From NCBI RefSeq assembly GCF_013177675.1, contig NZ_CP042652.1, forward strand, positions 496,001-560,000: 64,000 nucleotides of DNA. Direction: 5' to 3'. Under the pieces are notes generated by a model, which worked only from the letters and a program-made list of their open reading frames with translations, was not told the DNA's origin and searched no databases. Below are positions 55,322 through 64,000 of the stretch, piece after piece. The stretch is from Arcobacter acticola. Lineage in GTDB: Bacteria; Campylobacterota; Campylobacteria; Campylobacterales; Arcobacteraceae. Position 1 is the first letter of the stretch, and every line of letters begins with the position of its first letter. A program made the position numbers and the translations under genes.

Positions 55322-56473
55322 ATGAATAAAACTTTTAATTATTCTACTATGAAAGTAGGAATAATAGGAGGTGGACAATTAGGTAAGATTATGGCTCAAA
55401 AAGCTAAAAAAATGGGATTTCATGTAACTATACTAGATCCTACACTTAATTGCCCAGCTGCACAAGTTTCTGATAAACAAATAATTGGTGGTTTTCATGA
55501 TCCAGAGAAACTAGCCCAATTAGTAAATGAAAATGATGTTACAACTTTTGAGTTAGAGCATGTTGATACTAGCATTTTGAAAAAAATGTTTGATGAGGGA
55601 AAAAATATTTATCCATCACCATATTTAATAGAACTAATTCAAGATAAATATAAACAAAAAGAGTTATTAGATAAAAAAGGTATTCCAGTACCTGCTTATA
55701 AAAAAGTTGATACAAAAGCTTGCCTTGAGAGTTTTGGTTTTCCTGTTATTCAAAAAGCTAGAAAAGGTGGATATGATGGGAAAGGTGTTGTTTTATTAAA
55801 AACAAAAGATGACTTATCAAAAGCTATTGAAGCTGAATCTTTTATTGAAGAGTTAGTTGATATTCAAAAAGAAATAGCTGTAATGGTTGCTAGAAACATT
55901 GAAGGTGAAATTTCTTGTTATCCAGTTGTTGAAATGCTTTTTGATGAAAGAGTTAATATCTGCGATATTGTAATTGCACCTGCAAGAATTGAAGAGAGTC
56001 TTAGAAAAGAAATAGAAGATATTTCTATAAAATGTATTGAAGCTTTAGATGGTGTAGGAATTTTTGGAGTTGAATTATTTTTAACAAAAGATAATAAAAT
56101 CTTAGTAAATGAAATAGCACCAAGACCTCATAACTCAGGACACTATACAATTGAATCATGCTTAACTTCACAATTTGAACAATTAATTAGAGCAGTTACA
56201 AACTTACCATTAGGTTCAACAAAATTAATATCTCCTTCTGCTATGGTTAATCTTCTTGGAGAAGAGGGATATAACGGTGAGCCTGTTATTGAAGGAATTC
56301 ATGAAGCACTGGAAATTCCAGGATTATCTTTTCATTTTTATGGTAAAAAAGAAACTTCACCATTTAGAAAAATGGGACATATAACAGTTTTAGATGAGAG
56401 TTTAGAAGAAGCATTAAAAAAAGCGCAAATAGCAAAAGAAATTTTAAAAGTAAAAGGGAGTGTAAAATTATGA
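55322..56473 (+). CDS. purK: N5-carboxyaminoimidazole ribonucleotide synthase
   Basis: ATP-grasp enzyme of purine synthesis that joins AIR and bicarbonate to N5-CAIR. 383 residues with the nucleotide-binding start [10 protein letters not shown] near 13-22, ATP-grasp block [10 protein letters not shown] near 145-154 and [15 protein letters not shown] near 258-272. AGGAG lies 11 bases before the ATG; an ATG nine codons later is possible. Overlaps purE by four bases and follows the bicarbonate transporter genes, whose product is its substrate. Confidence 0.93.
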   Translation: MNKTFNYSTMKVGIIGGGQLGKIMAQKAKKMGFHVTILDPTLNCPAAQVSDKQIIGGFHDPEKLAQLVNENDVTTFELEHVDTSILKKMFDEGKNIYPSPYLIELIQDKYKQKELLDKKGIPVPAYKKVDTKACLESFGFPVIQKARKGGYDGKGVVLLKTKDDLSKAIEAESFIEELVDIQKEIAVMVARNIEGEISCYPVVEMLFDERVNICDIVIAPARIEESLRKEIEDISIKCIEALDGVGIFGVELFLTKDNKILVNEIAPRPHNSGHYTIESCLTSQFEQLIRAVTNLPLGSTKLISPSAMVNLLGEEGYNGEPVIEGIHEALEIPGLSFHFYGKKETSPFRKMGHITVLDESLEEALKKAQIAKEILKVKGSVKL

Positions 56474-56997
56474 AAAAGCCATTAGTTGGGATTATTATGG
56501 GGAGTGATTCAGATCTTCCTATTATGCAAGAAGCCGCAAAAATTTTAGAATTTTTTGAAATCGAATTTGAAGTTACAGTTGTATCAGCACATAGAACGCC
56601 AGAGCGATTATTTAAGTATTCAAAAGAGGCTGAAAAAAGAGGAATTAGAGTTATAATCGCTGGAGCAGGAGGTGCAGCTCACTTACCTGGTATGGTAGCA
56701 TCAATTACACCACTGCCAGTTATTGGAGTTCCTGTAAAATCTGCATCTTTAGAAGGAATGGATTCTTTATTATCAATAGTTCAAATGCCAGGAGGAATTC
56801 CAGTTGCAACGGTTGCTATTAATGGAGCAAAAAATGCAGGAATTTTAGCAGCAGAAATTTTAGGTGTAAAATATAAAGAAATAAGACAAAAAATAAAAGC
56901 CTTTAAAAAAGAGTTAAGAGCAGAAGTAGAGCAAAAAGCAGAAAATTTAGAGAATTTAGAGTACAAAGAATATTTAAAAATAATGGCAAAAAAATAA
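56470..56997 (+). CDS. purE: N5-carboxyaminoimidazole ribonucleotide mutase
   Basis: Converts N5-CAIR to CAIR. 175 residues with the class I PurE motifs [11 protein letters not shown] at 8-18, SAHRTPER near 40-47 and [14 protein letters not shown] near 66-79. An ATGA overlap couples it to purK. A charged C-terminal extension makes it slightly longer than common PurE (about 160). Confidence 0.95.
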   Translation: MKKPLVGIIMGSDSDLPIMQEAAKILEFFEIEFEVTVVSAHRTPERLFKYSKEAEKRGIRVIIAGAGGAAHLPGMVASITPLPVIGVPVKSASLEGMDSLLSIVQMPGGIPVATVAINGAKNAGILAAEILGVKYKEIRQKIKAFKKELRAEVEQKAENLENLEYKEYLKIMAKK

Positions 56998-57099
56998 ATA
57001 AAAGATAGCTTATTTAAACAAATATAAAGCAATTTTTAACTAAAATTCGCATCCACTTTATCTTAAGTGAGAATAACATATACCTATTAGGAGGTCAAC

Positions 57100-57372
57100 A
57101 TGGCTTTAGATCAGGAAGTAAAAGCAGCTTTAGTAGCAAAATTCGGTAAAAAAGAGGGTGACACTGGTTCATCAGAAGTTCAAATTGCATTATTAACAGA
57201 GCAAATTAAAATATTAACAGAACACTTAAAAGTTTTCAAAAAAGACCATTCATCAAGATTAGGTCTATTAAAAATGGTTGGTAAAAGAAAAAGATTATTA
57301 AAATACTTAAGAGCAAAAGATTATGCTTCTTTCGTAGAATTAGTAGCTACATTAGGAATCAGAGCTAAATAA
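57100..57372 (+). CDS. rpsO: 30S ribosomal protein S15
   Basis: 90-residue 16S rRNA-binding protein of the small subunit platform, with the family signature [15 protein letters not shown] at 22-36 and [21 protein letters not shown] at 51-71. Very strong ribosome site TAGGAGGT. Followed by a strong terminator; translated alone. Confidence 0.98.
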   Translation: MALDQEVKAALVAKFGKKEGDTGSSEVQIALLTEQIKILTEHLKVFKKDHSSRLGLLKMVGKRKRLLKYLRAKDYASFVELVATLGIRAK

Positions 57373-57393
57373 TTTTAGTTTTCCTAGTTTTAG

Positions 57394-57430
57394 AAAAAGG
57401 GTCACAGTTTATGCTGTGACCCTTTTTTTT
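57394..57430 (+). terminator. Rho-independent terminator after rpsO
   Basis: Fourteen-base-pair perfect stem (AGGGTCACAG core, 57394-57407 with 57414-57427), six-base loop and a run of T. It starts 21 bases after the rpsO stop. Confidence 0.95.
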
Positions 57431-57517
57431 TGATTAAAAATTCCAATTAATCCATTTTAATAACGAATATTAATAATAGTTCTTGTAGAATATAAACAAA
57501 AATTGGAAAAATATAAT

Positions 57518-57916
57518 ATGTTATTAACAAAAAAGAGTGAATATGCTTTATTATCTTTGATTTCAATTGCTAAAAGCAGTGAACCAAAGAATGTAGATGA
57601 GTTATCAAGAGAACTAAATATTTCAAAATCATTTTTAGCAAAAATTATGCAAAATCTAGCAAAACAAAATCTTGTTATATCTCACAGAGGTGTAAATGGA
57701 GGATTTGCTTTAAATAAATCTTGGGAAAATATTACAATCTTAGAAATTGTAGTTGCAGCAGAAGAGAAAACACCATCTGTTTTTGAGTGCTCACCTTCAC
57801 CTGATAATTGTCCAAATCAAGTGGCTATGCTTTGTACTATTTGGCCATTATTAAATAATTTGCAACTAAAAATTAATGATTTCTTAGAAAAATTAACTTT
57901 AAAAGATATAGCTTAA
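57518..57916 (+). CDS. Rrf2-family transcriptional regulator
   Basis: 132-residue winged-helix regulator of the Rrf2 type (MLLTKKSEYALLSLISIAK start, recognition part LNISKSFLAKIMQNLAKQNLV, then GVNGGFAL). Three cysteines in the cluster region, Cys91, Cys98 and Cys106, suggest an Fe-S cluster, but the spacing C-x6-C-x7-C is looser than that of IscR (C-x5-C-x5-C) or NsrR. The ATG at 57518 is favoured over a TTG five codons before. Its stop overlaps the ATG of the DHH gene. Confidence 0.85.
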   Translation: MLLTKKSEYALLSLISIAKSSEPKNVDELSRELNISKSFLAKIMQNLAKQNLVISHRGVNGGFALNKSWENITILEIVVAAEEKTPSVFECSPSPDNCPNQVAMLCTIWPLLNNLQLKINDFLEKLTLKDIA

Positions 57917-58962
57917 TGAAATTGTTTCATATTTCCCATACGGATCTAGATGGATATGGTTGTCAATTAATCACAAAAGAGTATTTTAAAGAAGGTTCTT
58001 TTTATAATGCAAATTATGGAATAGAAGTTAAATTAACAGTAAAAAAAGTATTAGAAGAAATTCTTGACTTCAAAGAAGAAGAAATTCTTTTTTTAATAAG
58101 TGATTTAAATTTAACATTTCAAGAATCAAAAGATTTGGATAAAGATATTTTAAAACTAATTGAAGATGGATATAAAATTAAACTTCAATTGTTAGATCAT
58201 CATATCAGTGGTAAAAAAAGTGCGGATGCATTTTATTGGTATTATTTAGATGATAAAAGATGTGCTACTAAAATAGTATATGATTATATGTTTGAAGAAT
58301 ATGATGGTTTTGATTTTACTGTTTCTTCATGGCTAGAACCTTTAGTAAATACAATAAATGCTGTTGATATTTGGCTTGATTATGATATTAAGAATTTTGA
58401 GTTTGGAAAAGTTGTGATGTCTATGATTTCAAAAGTTAGAGAAGTGAATAGTATTTTATTTGCAGATTTAAATAGAGAATTTAGATTATATTTATTAAAA
58501 GAATCTGCAAAATTTTTAGATCAAATTGATGGACATATAAAACTTGATAATGAAGTTCATTTTCTAAAAAAAGAGTTTTTAAAATTAGATCATAAAGATG
58601 ATACTTTAGATAACTTATCAGCTTCATACTTAGTAAAATCTTTAATTGATGTAAAAGATGATTTAACAGTGGTTTTTAATGCTCACAAAGGACTTTTAAC
58701 ATATTGTTTAGGTTCAATATCAATTCCTGCAAATGCATTTTTAAAAGCAAATACTGATTATGATTTTTTTATAGATGTTAATAAAAAAGGAAATGCTTCA
58801 TTTAGAGCAGATGGAAAAGTTGATGTTTCACTAATGGCTGCAAAAATTGCAGCTGGGGGAGGACATGTAAATGCAAGTGGTGGAAGATTTGAAGATTTTA
58901 AAGAAAGCATTGATTACAATGAAGTAAAAAACTATGTGCAAAATAAATTAGATAAAATCTAA
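57916..58962 (+). CDS. DHH-superfamily phosphoesterase
   Basis: 348-residue member of the DHH/DHHA1 phosphoesterases, which cleave short oligoribonucleotides or cyclic dinucleotides with manganese. Metal-site motifs: HTDLDGYGCQ at 8-17, SDLNLT near 63, LLDHH near 93-97; the C-terminal DHHA1 motif is GGGHVNASGG near 315-324. Translationally coupled (TAATG) to the Rrf2 regulator. Gene ends 21 bases before the IS element. Substrate (nanoRNA or cyclic nucleotide) not determinable. Confidence 0.85.
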   Translation: MKLFHISHTDLDGYGCQLITKEYFKEGSFYNANYGIEVKLTVKKVLEEILDFKEEEILFLISDLNLTFQESKDLDKDILKLIEDGYKIKLQLLDHHISGKKSADAFYWYYLDDKRCATKIVYDYMFEEYDGFDFTVSSWLEPLVNTINAVDIWLDYDIKNFEFGKVVMSMISKVREVNSILFADLNREFRLYLLKESAKFLDQIDGHIKLDNEVHFLKKEFLKLDHKDDTLDNLSASYLVKSLIDVKDDLTVVFNAHKGLLTYCLGSISIPANAFLKANTDYDFFIDVNKKGNASFRADGKVDVSLMAAKIAAGGGHVNASGGRFEDFKESIDYNEVKNYVQNKLDKI

Positions 58963-58983
58963 TTTATTTTTATATATAAAATC

Positions 58984-60469
58984 TTACTCAACTTTCGCAC
59001 ATAAAACCAAGTTGCTTTTTGGTATGAATGCGTAAAACATTGATAATAAGCTCTAAATCTTTATTTCTCTTGACAATTTCTGTAGTTTGGAGCAAGTTTT
59101 CTAATATTTTTAGGAATAGTTCCATTGAAATAGCAAGGGTTTCAAGCTGACACTCTAAGTCTTTGAATAAGTTTCCTAAAGTTTGTGGTTCATTATTGAT
59201 ACGATTGATATAGCTTGTTAAATTGTATGCAAGGAATGATAGAGTGATTCTAGCTATTAGGGCTTCATAAATGCGGTTTTCCTCTTTACCGAATTGAAAG
59301 TATTCCCTTAGGTCTTTATATCCTTGCTCAATATTCCACCGTTTTTTGTATGTATTTATAATCTCTAAATCTGATAAATGTATATTGGTTGAAAATATTG
59401 GTATTAGATTTTCTTTGGTTCTTATAAATACAATCTTTACTCTTCCAAGTGTTTTATGTGTAGTGATAGTTGAAACATAGGAGTATTTGATGGAGTTATA
59501 GTTACCAAGTTTTGAAGTTTTATTTTGTTTTTCATGATTATATAGAGCTTCAAGTGTTTTATATTTCCCACTAAACTGCCAGATTCTATTGCTTTTTGCA
59601 ACCCTTGCAATCGTATCCAAACCATTATCTCTAACCTCTTTGATAAAATTTGGTTTTGCATACCAGCTATCGACAAGTAGATAGTCTGCATATATTCCTG
59701 AACTTAAAGCTCGTTTTAGCATATTTATTGCTTGGATATTTTTACCGTTTCTCCCTTCAATTCTTCGTTTATAGGCATTGCTTCTATGGTGATATTTATT
59801 ATCAATAGAATCTATAATTTGATTTTTATTATAGTTCATGGAAAAATCTAGCATCATATCGGTATGAGTATCACTATAGTTTAGTGATACAATATTTAAA
59901 CCCTTAACTACTCTTTTATCTTTATTGCTCCATAAATTCTTACAACTGCCTTCTATATATTTTCCACGCTTAATTTCAACTGTGTCATCAATGATAAATA
60001 CTTTTGTATCAGTTGGCTTTTGCAATGATGAAAGTTTATTGATTAAGTTCACGGATGTGAGCAACAATAATTTTCTCCAGTTGTATTTACTATTTTTTAG
60101 TAATCTATAATAAACATCTTTCTTAAAACTGTCATTACTATATTTCATAAAGGATGAGATCTTTTTATTAATAAGGAACATATATAAAAATTGTAAGATC
60201 ACCATATACGGCGGCACACCTACATCACGCTTGATAAAATTACTTTGTTTTAAAATACTGCTAAAATTTATATCTCTTAAAACTAAAACTATAGGATTCT
60301 TTAACACACTCTTCATAGCAGTTTCGATAAAATTGTCAATACCCATAAAAAGCCCTTATATATTAATGTTTGTGGTGAACAATTATAGCTAAAAGTGTCT
60401 ATTTATGGGGTTTAATGAAGCTTTTGAATATAGTGAGTTTATGATTTTCTATGTGCGAAAGTTGAGTAA
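58984..60469 (-). mobile_element. IS4-family insertion sequence
   Basis: Element of about 1,486 bases bounded by perfect 20-base inverted repeats (58984-59003 and 60450-60469, outer part TTACTCAACTTTCGCAC). It contains one intact transposase gene. No target-site duplication is visible: the flanks (ending AAAATC on the left, starting TTTAATTT on the right) differ. On the right side it cuts rraA. The lack of a duplication suggests that an adjacent deletion followed insertion. Confidence 0.9.
58988..60346 (-). CDS. IS4-family transposase
   Basis: 452-residue DDE transposase, apparently complete. The first Asp lies in FIIDDTVEIKRG (near 120), the second in LLVDSWYAKPNFI (near 222), and the Glu in YKKRWNIEQGYKDLREYF (near 337), fitting the Y-x2-R-x3-E signature of the IS4 family. 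Its stop lies inside the left terminal repeat. More basic and slightly richer in G/C than its neighbours. No sign of frameshift, so the element may be active. Confidence 0.93.
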   Translation of the reverse strand: MGIDNFIETAMKSVLKNPIVLVLRDINFSSILKQSNFIKRDVGVPPYMVILQFLYMFLINKKISSFMKYSNDSFKKDVYYRLLKNSKYNWRKLLLLTSVNLINKLSSLQKPTDTKVFIIDDTVEIKRGKYIEGSCKNLWSNKDKRVVKGLNIVSLNYSDTHTDMMLDFSMNYNKNQIIDSIDNKYHHRSNAYKRRIEGRNGKNIQAINMLKRALSSGIYADYLLVDSWYAKPNFIKEVRDNGLDTIARVAKSNRIWQFSGKYKTLEALYNHEKQNKTSKLGNYNSIKYSYVSTITTHKTLGRVKIVFIRTKENLIPIFSTNIHLSDLEIINTYKKRWNIEQGYKDLREYFQFGKEENRIYEALIARITLSFLAYNLTSYINRINNEPQTLGNLFKDLECQLETLAISMELFLKILENLLQTTEIVKRNKDLELIINVLRIHTKKQLGFMCES

Positions 60470-60597
60470 TTTAATTTAATAGTAATAATTTGACCATAAA
60501 AACCTTTTAAGCCACCATAGTTTTTGAATTCTGGTGATAATACTTGTATTTTTTTATTTTGGTTTTCATCACATAAATCTGCAGTTTTATAATACAT
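60470..60597 (-). pseudogene. rraA: rraA fragment cut by the IS element
   Basis: The first 42 codons of a gene for the ribonuclease E activity regulator RraA remain: MYYKTADLCDENQNKK, then FKNYGGLKGFYGQIITIK, closely like the RraA N-terminus (about 160 residues when complete). The frame runs into the IS repeat after residue 42 and stops inside the IS. The remaining three quarters are not on the other side of the element, where the DHH gene ends 21 bases from the IS, so they have been deleted. Confidence 0.8.
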
Positions 60598-60762
60598 ATA
60601 TGTACTTCTTTTTTTCTGGATACTACAATATAAATCTTTCAATAAACTTGCAAACTAATTTTTTATCTTAAGAGTACTTTAATGGTATTTTCTAGTTAAA
60701 AGGCTATTTTAAGCAATAATAATTAATAATACAAATATATAATAAATTATAAAGGACAAAAT

Positions 60763-61191
60763 ATGGATTGTGAATTTCCAACAGTAAATTCAAAAAGTGA
60801 AGAGATAATAGAAATTTTTAAAAATACAAAAACAATAGCAATAGCAGGTCTTTCTCCAGATGCTTCAAAAGCTTCAAATATGGTGGCTGTTTATTTGCAA
60901 AATGCTGGATTTAAAATAGTTCCTGTGTATCCAAAAGAAGATACAATTTTAGGAGAAAAGGTTTATAGAACTATTTCAGAAATTCCATTTAAAATAGATA
61001 TGGTTGATATTTTTAGAAAACCAGATGCAATTGCTGCCATTGTAGATGAAGTAATAGCAAGAGGTGATGTTGATACAGTATGGACACAATTAGGTCTTGT
61101 AAATAATGAAGCTGCTTTAAAAGCAAAAGAAGCAGGATTAAAAGTTGTTCAAAATAAATGTACTAAGATAGAACATAGAAATTTATTCTAA
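60763..61191 (+). CDS. CoA-binding domain protein (YccU-like)
   Basis: 142-residue soluble Rossmann-fold protein of the CoA_binding_2 family, related to E. coli YccU: TIAIAGLSPDASKASNMVAVYLQNAGFKIVPVYPK (near 25-59), then VDIFRKPDAIAAIVDEVI and VWTQLGLVNNEA. Its cellular function is unknown. AAAGGA precedes the ATG. Its stop overlaps the convergent kinase gene end by four bases. Confidence 0.85.
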   Translation: MDCEFPTVNSKSEEIIEIFKNTKTIAIAGLSPDASKASNMVAVYLQNAGFKIVPVYPKEDTILGEKVYRTISEIPFKIDMVDIFRKPDAIAAIVDEVIARGDVDTVWTQLGLVNNEAALKAKEAGLKVVQNKCTKIEHRNLF

Positions 61192-62468
61192 TCTATAGCT
61201 TTTGATGTGTTGTTAAGTACAAGCTTAGCAATACATCCAGTTTTCCCATCATTTCTATTTTCTAATGTTATTTTAGCTCTTAATGCATCAGCAGCATTTT
61301 TAGCAAGAAATAATCCAAGTCCAACTCCACTTTGATTTCCTATTCTTTTAAAAGGTGCAAATAAATCTACATTTTCGTTTATTCCAATACCTTCATCTGT
61401 AACAGTTATGATAATTTCATCTTTTGTTTTTTTAAGTCTAATTGCTATTGATTTCTCATTTGGAGTAAATTTTATTGCATTTTGTACAAAATTTTGTAAA
61501 ATTTGATTGAATAATGTGAGTTGAATAGAAGTATTTAGATGATTCACATTTGAGAAAAATGTAATAATGATATTTTTTTGAGCACTTAGCATTCTGTAAT
61601 CATTTGCTTTTTTCTTTATATACTCAACTAAATCTAATTCAATATTTTGTTCAAATTGAGCACCTTCTGTTCTTCCTATATCTAAAATTGAAGAGATCAT
61701 TATATTCATATCATCAATGGATTTTATAGTAAGTTTGAGAGTCTCTTCATACTTTTCTATTTCTCTTTTTTTCTTTAAAGTAACTTCATTTTTTAACTTC
61801 ATTACTGCAAGTGGAGTTTTAAGTTCATGGGCAGCTCCAATAAATAGCTCTTTTTTAAACTTCACATAGGTTTCAATTCTATTTGTTAAAGAGTTAATAG
61901 AATTAGCAAGTGAATGAAATTCTATTGGTAAGTCTTTTTTATCAATTTGTGTTAATGAATTCTCATCCATATTTGAAAGTTTTTTATTTATTTGAATAAT
62001 TGGCTTTAATAGTGATTTTGAAACAGCTAATGAATATAAAAGCATTAAAAGAAATCCTGGAATTGCCAGTATAAAAAGATTTTTAAATATAACAGAATAT
62101 AAAAGTTCTCGCTCTAAACTTATGTTTCTAATGATTTGTAAAAATTGTTTATTCTCTAAATCAAAAGGATATAGAAGTTTTATATAATAATCTCCACCAC
62201 GTTGATAATTTTGAAATTGATAATTAAGTAAAATACTATTTGTTACTAGGTTTATAGTTAGATTATCATTTTCTACTGGTTCTAGATTTTTAGTAGATAA
62301 AGACGCTTTATAAAGTTGTTTTGCATGACTTAGCATATTTTGTTGAATATCGTCATAAACGGTACTTCTTGCATATTCATAGAAAATAAAGGATAGGGTA
62401 ATAATGAAAAGTGAAGTAGCTATAATTAGTTTTGTGTAAAACTGTCTATATATACTTTTACTTTCCAT
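61188..62468 (-). CDS. Sensor histidine kinase of an OmpR-type system
   Basis: 426 residues: helix 1 (about 14-34), periplasmic domain (35-135), helix 2 (about 140-163), HAMP-like linker, dimer domain with FIGAAHELKTPLAVM (His phosphorylation site near 213) and HATPase with NAIKF, TDEGIGI and GVGLGLFLAK. It lies 20 bases after the response regulator gene and should phosphorylate it. Signal unknown. Confidence 0.92.
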   Translation of the reverse strand: MESKSIYRQFYTKLIIATSLFIITLSFIFYEYARSTVYDDIQQNMLSHAKQLYKASLSTKNLEPVENDNLTINLVTNSILLNYQFQNYQRGGDYYIKLLYPFDLENKQFLQIIRNISLERELLYSVIFKNLFILAIPGFLLMLLYSLAVSKSLLKPIIQINKKLSNMDENSLTQIDKKDLPIEFHSLANSINSLTNRIETYVKFKKELFIGAAHELKTPLAVMKLKNEVTLKKKREIEKYEETLKLTIKSIDDMNIMISSILDIGRTEGAQFEQNIELDLVEYIKKKANDYRMLSAQKNIIITFFSNVNHLNTSIQLTLFNQILQNFVQNAIKFTPNEKSIAIRLKKTKDEIIITVTDEGIGINENVDLFAPFKRIGNQSGVGLGLFLAKNAADALRAKITLENRNDGKTGCIAKLVLNNTSKAID

Positions 62469-62488
62469 CTTTTTATTAGCAGCTAATA

Positions 62489-63184
62489 CTAGTTAGTTTT
62501 AGCTTTTGCATCTTCAACTGTATTTGGATAACAGAATCTATAACCTCTTCTTCTAATTGTTTCAATAGTAGAGATATTTAATGGTTTGTCCATTTTTTGT
62601 CTAATTTGGTTAATTGCAACTTCAATTACATTTGGAGTAACTAATTCAGGCTCTTCCCAAATTGCGTCTAATAATTGCTCTTTTGAAACAATTTGATCTC
62701 TATGTCTTGCTAAGTGTGTTAATACTTCAAAAGGTTTACCTTTTAATTCAATTTCAACACCTGCATATTCGATTTTTTCTTCATCAGGATTAATGATTAA
62801 GTCATCAATTTCAATTACATTTGTTCCACCAAATCTTAATCTTGCTTCAATTCTTGCAAGTAAGATATCAAAATCAAATGGTTTTTTAATAAAGTCATCA
62901 GCACCTGATTTAAGAGCTTCGATTTCACTTTCTTTATCATCTCTAGCAGAGATAATTACAACTGCTGTTCTTGAACTTCTGTTTTTTACGATTTTACATA
63001 ATTCAATACCATCACCATCTGGTAACATCCAGTCTGTTAAAACTAAATCATAGTTTCTAATGTCAATAAAATATTCTGCGTCTTTATAGTTTTCAGCAGT
63101 ATCTACTTGATATCCGAAGTCAGAAAGACCTTCTTGTAGTGTTCTATTTAGTGTTATTTCATCTTCAATAATCAATATTCTCAT
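62489..63184 (-). CDS. OmpR-family response regulator
   Basis: 231 residues: receiver domain with Asp51 (LVLTDWMLPDGDG) as phosphorylation site, acidic pocket EDE at 7-9, Lys in IKKPFDFD near 103, and an OmpR-type winged helix (about 130-222, LKGKPFEVLTHLARH, VIEVAINQIRQKM, RRRGYRF). First gene of the two-component unit; AAGGAA precedes the ATG. Targets not known; the ppiC gene is divergent and 216 bases away. Confidence 0.95.
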   Translation of the reverse strand: MRILIIEDEITLNRTLQEGLSDFGYQVDTAENYKDAEYFIDIRNYDLVLTDWMLPDGDGIELCKIVKNRSSRTAVVIISARDDKESEIEALKSGADDFIKKPFDFDILLARIEARLRFGGTNVIEIDDLIINPDEEKIEYAGVEIELKGKPFEVLTHLARHRDQIVSKEQLLDAIWEEPELVTPNVIEVAINQIRQKMDKPLNISTIETIRRRGYRFCYPNTVEDAKAKTN

Positions 63185-63400
63185 TTATATTCCTTAACTT
63201 TAAGTAAAGTTTAAATTTTGACGGAATTGTATCATAAAAATTCGAAAATTTAAAGTGTTTTTAAGCTAAATTTTTAAATTTATTAAATATGTAGTAAAAA
63301 AGGGAAAATTTATAGAAAAATTATCATTTTAAGCTCAGATATTATCCTTTTATTAACTATGAATGGATAGAATACGTCAAATAAAAAGTCAAGGAAAATT

Positions 63401-64000
63401 ATGAAAAGAATAGTGTCAAGTTTAGTTGCTTCAATTGCTTTAGTGTCAACATTAAATGCTGCAGATTTTTATGCTTCGGTTGATGGTGAGAATATTACAA
63501 AAAAAGATATTACAATGGTTTTACAAGATCCAAGAATTGATTTTGATAAACTTCCAGATACTGCAAAAAAACAAGTTTTAGAACAAATTATTAATAGAAA
63601 ACTTCTTTCAAAAAAAGCATTAGATGATGGTATTGATAAAGACCCTCAATATGTTGAAGCTATTAGTAAAATCAAAGAAGATTTAGCTTTCCAAGTATGG
63701 CAAAAAAATGAAGTTCAAAAAATTAAATTTACAGATGCTGAAAAACAAGATTTTTATAATAAAAACAAAGATAAATTTATAGTTCCTGAAAATTTAGAAG
63801 CCAGTCATATTTTAGTAAAAACTGAAGCAGAAGCTAAAGAGATTATTAAACAATTAGATAAAGCTACTAAAAAAGAAGATAAATTTAAAGAATTAGCAAA
63901 AACTAAATCACAAGATCCAGCTGGTAAAAATGGTGGATATTTAGGTAAATTCTCAGCAGACCAAATGGTTCCAGAATTTTCAGCAGCAGCTACAACAATG
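63401..64000 (+). CDS. Periplasmic peptidyl-prolyl isomerase (PpiC/SurA type), 3' end outside window
   Basis: 200 codons are visible with no stop, so the gene is cut by the window end. A signal peptide (MKRIVSSLVASIALVSTLNA) is followed by a SurA-like N-terminal domain (ENITKKDITMVLQD, QIINRKLLSKKALDDGI) and the start of a parvulin domain (ASHILVKTEAEAKEI, KSQDPAGKNGGYLG). This architecture matches PEB4/Cbf2 of Campylobacter, a chaperone for outer-membrane proteins. AAGGAA lies eight bases before the ATG. Confidence 0.9.
   Translation, partial: MKRIVSSLVASIALVSTLNAADFYASVDGENITKKDITMVLQDPRIDFDKLPDTAKKQVLEQIINRKLLSKKALDDGIDKDPQYVEAISKIKEDLAFQVWQKNEVQKIKFTDAEKQDFYNKNKDKFIVPENLEASHILVKTEAEAKEIIKQLDKATKKEDKFKELAKTKSQDPAGKNGGYLGKFSADQMVPEFSAAATTM

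Noticed and set aside
58963-60480. Target-site duplication of the IS4 element
   Set aside because: The bases outside the two repeats do not match over 8-12 positions in any register I tried.
60439-60642. Intact 67-residue gene on the minus strand next to the IS
   Set aside because: Its last residues are encoded by the IS terminal repeat, and the rest matches the RraA N-terminus; it is a gene fragment, not a small gene.
1-64000. CRISPR arrays, tRNA or rRNA genes, prophage
   Set aside because: No regularly spaced repeats, cloverleaf-like sequences, rRNA-like conserved blocks or phage structural genes were noticed on reading both strands; a dedicated search was not possible.

Overview
This AT-rich window (overall low G+C, about 28 % by eye) reads as a chromosomal segment of a Campylobacterota bacterium, most likely an Arcobacteraceae member. 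Pointers are the fused NuoCD with NuoE/NuoF present, the napAGHBFLD gene order typical of this phylum, a UbiD-type menaquinone (futalosine pathway) decarboxylase, short-form HisG, and many genes whose closest style is Arcobacter-like. No rRNA, tRNA, CRISPR array or prophage was seen.

Layout: 1-5569 (minus) holds nuoA-B-CD-E-F followed directly by gltA, so the NADH-oxidising end of complex I is co-transcribed with citrate synthase. 5698-18143 is housekeeping: a MalY/PatB-type C-S lyase, MqnL/UbiD decarboxylase, a split ThrE exporter, coaX-hisG-methyltransferase run, an FmdE-like protein, trpS, an orphan TAXI binding protein, a zinc-type CDF exporter and serS. 18467-20896 carries a trio DUF2249 / heme-copper-oxidase-like membrane protein / DUF59. 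20927-27028 is amino-acid transport: an XRE-cupin regulator, two LysE-type exporters and an AapJQMP importer.

27199-53870 is a large nitrogen-oxide respiration island: periplasmic nitrate reductase (napAGHBFLD plus a PAS protein), heme d1 synthesis (nirDL fusion, SUMT, nirF, nirJ, a small cytochrome c), cytochrome cd1 nitrite reductase nirS, NO reductase norCB with two small membrane-protein genes, two Crp/Fnr regulators, a PAS/GAF histidine kinase, an orphan PilJ/NarX-like nitrate-sensor-type membrane protein, two TrpD2-like paralogues and moaA for molybdenum cofactor. No nosZ is in the window.

The main finding is regulatory. Six 14-bp FNR-type palindromes (TTGAY-N4-RTCAA or one mismatch) occur only in front of N-oxide genes, and in every one of them the centre lies exactly 41.5 bases from a transcription start inferred from a good -10 hexamer. 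Two of the boxes sit in divergent intergenic regions with -10 elements on both sides. They tie together nap, a trpD2 paralogue, nirDL, the heme d1 operon, a Sel1-repeat gene, the nor(-nirS) operon, one of the Crp/Fnr genes itself and the DUF2249/oxidase-like/DUF59 trio, which lies 8 kb outside the island.

53998-64000 returns to housekeeping: a bicarbonate transporter SbtA with its PII-like SbtB beside purK-purE (PurK consumes bicarbonate), rpsO, an Rrf2 regulator coupled to a DHH phosphoesterase, an intact IS4-family element that has removed most of rraA, a CoA-binding protein, an OmpR-type two-component system and the start of a PpiC-type peptidyl-prolyl isomerase cut by the window end.
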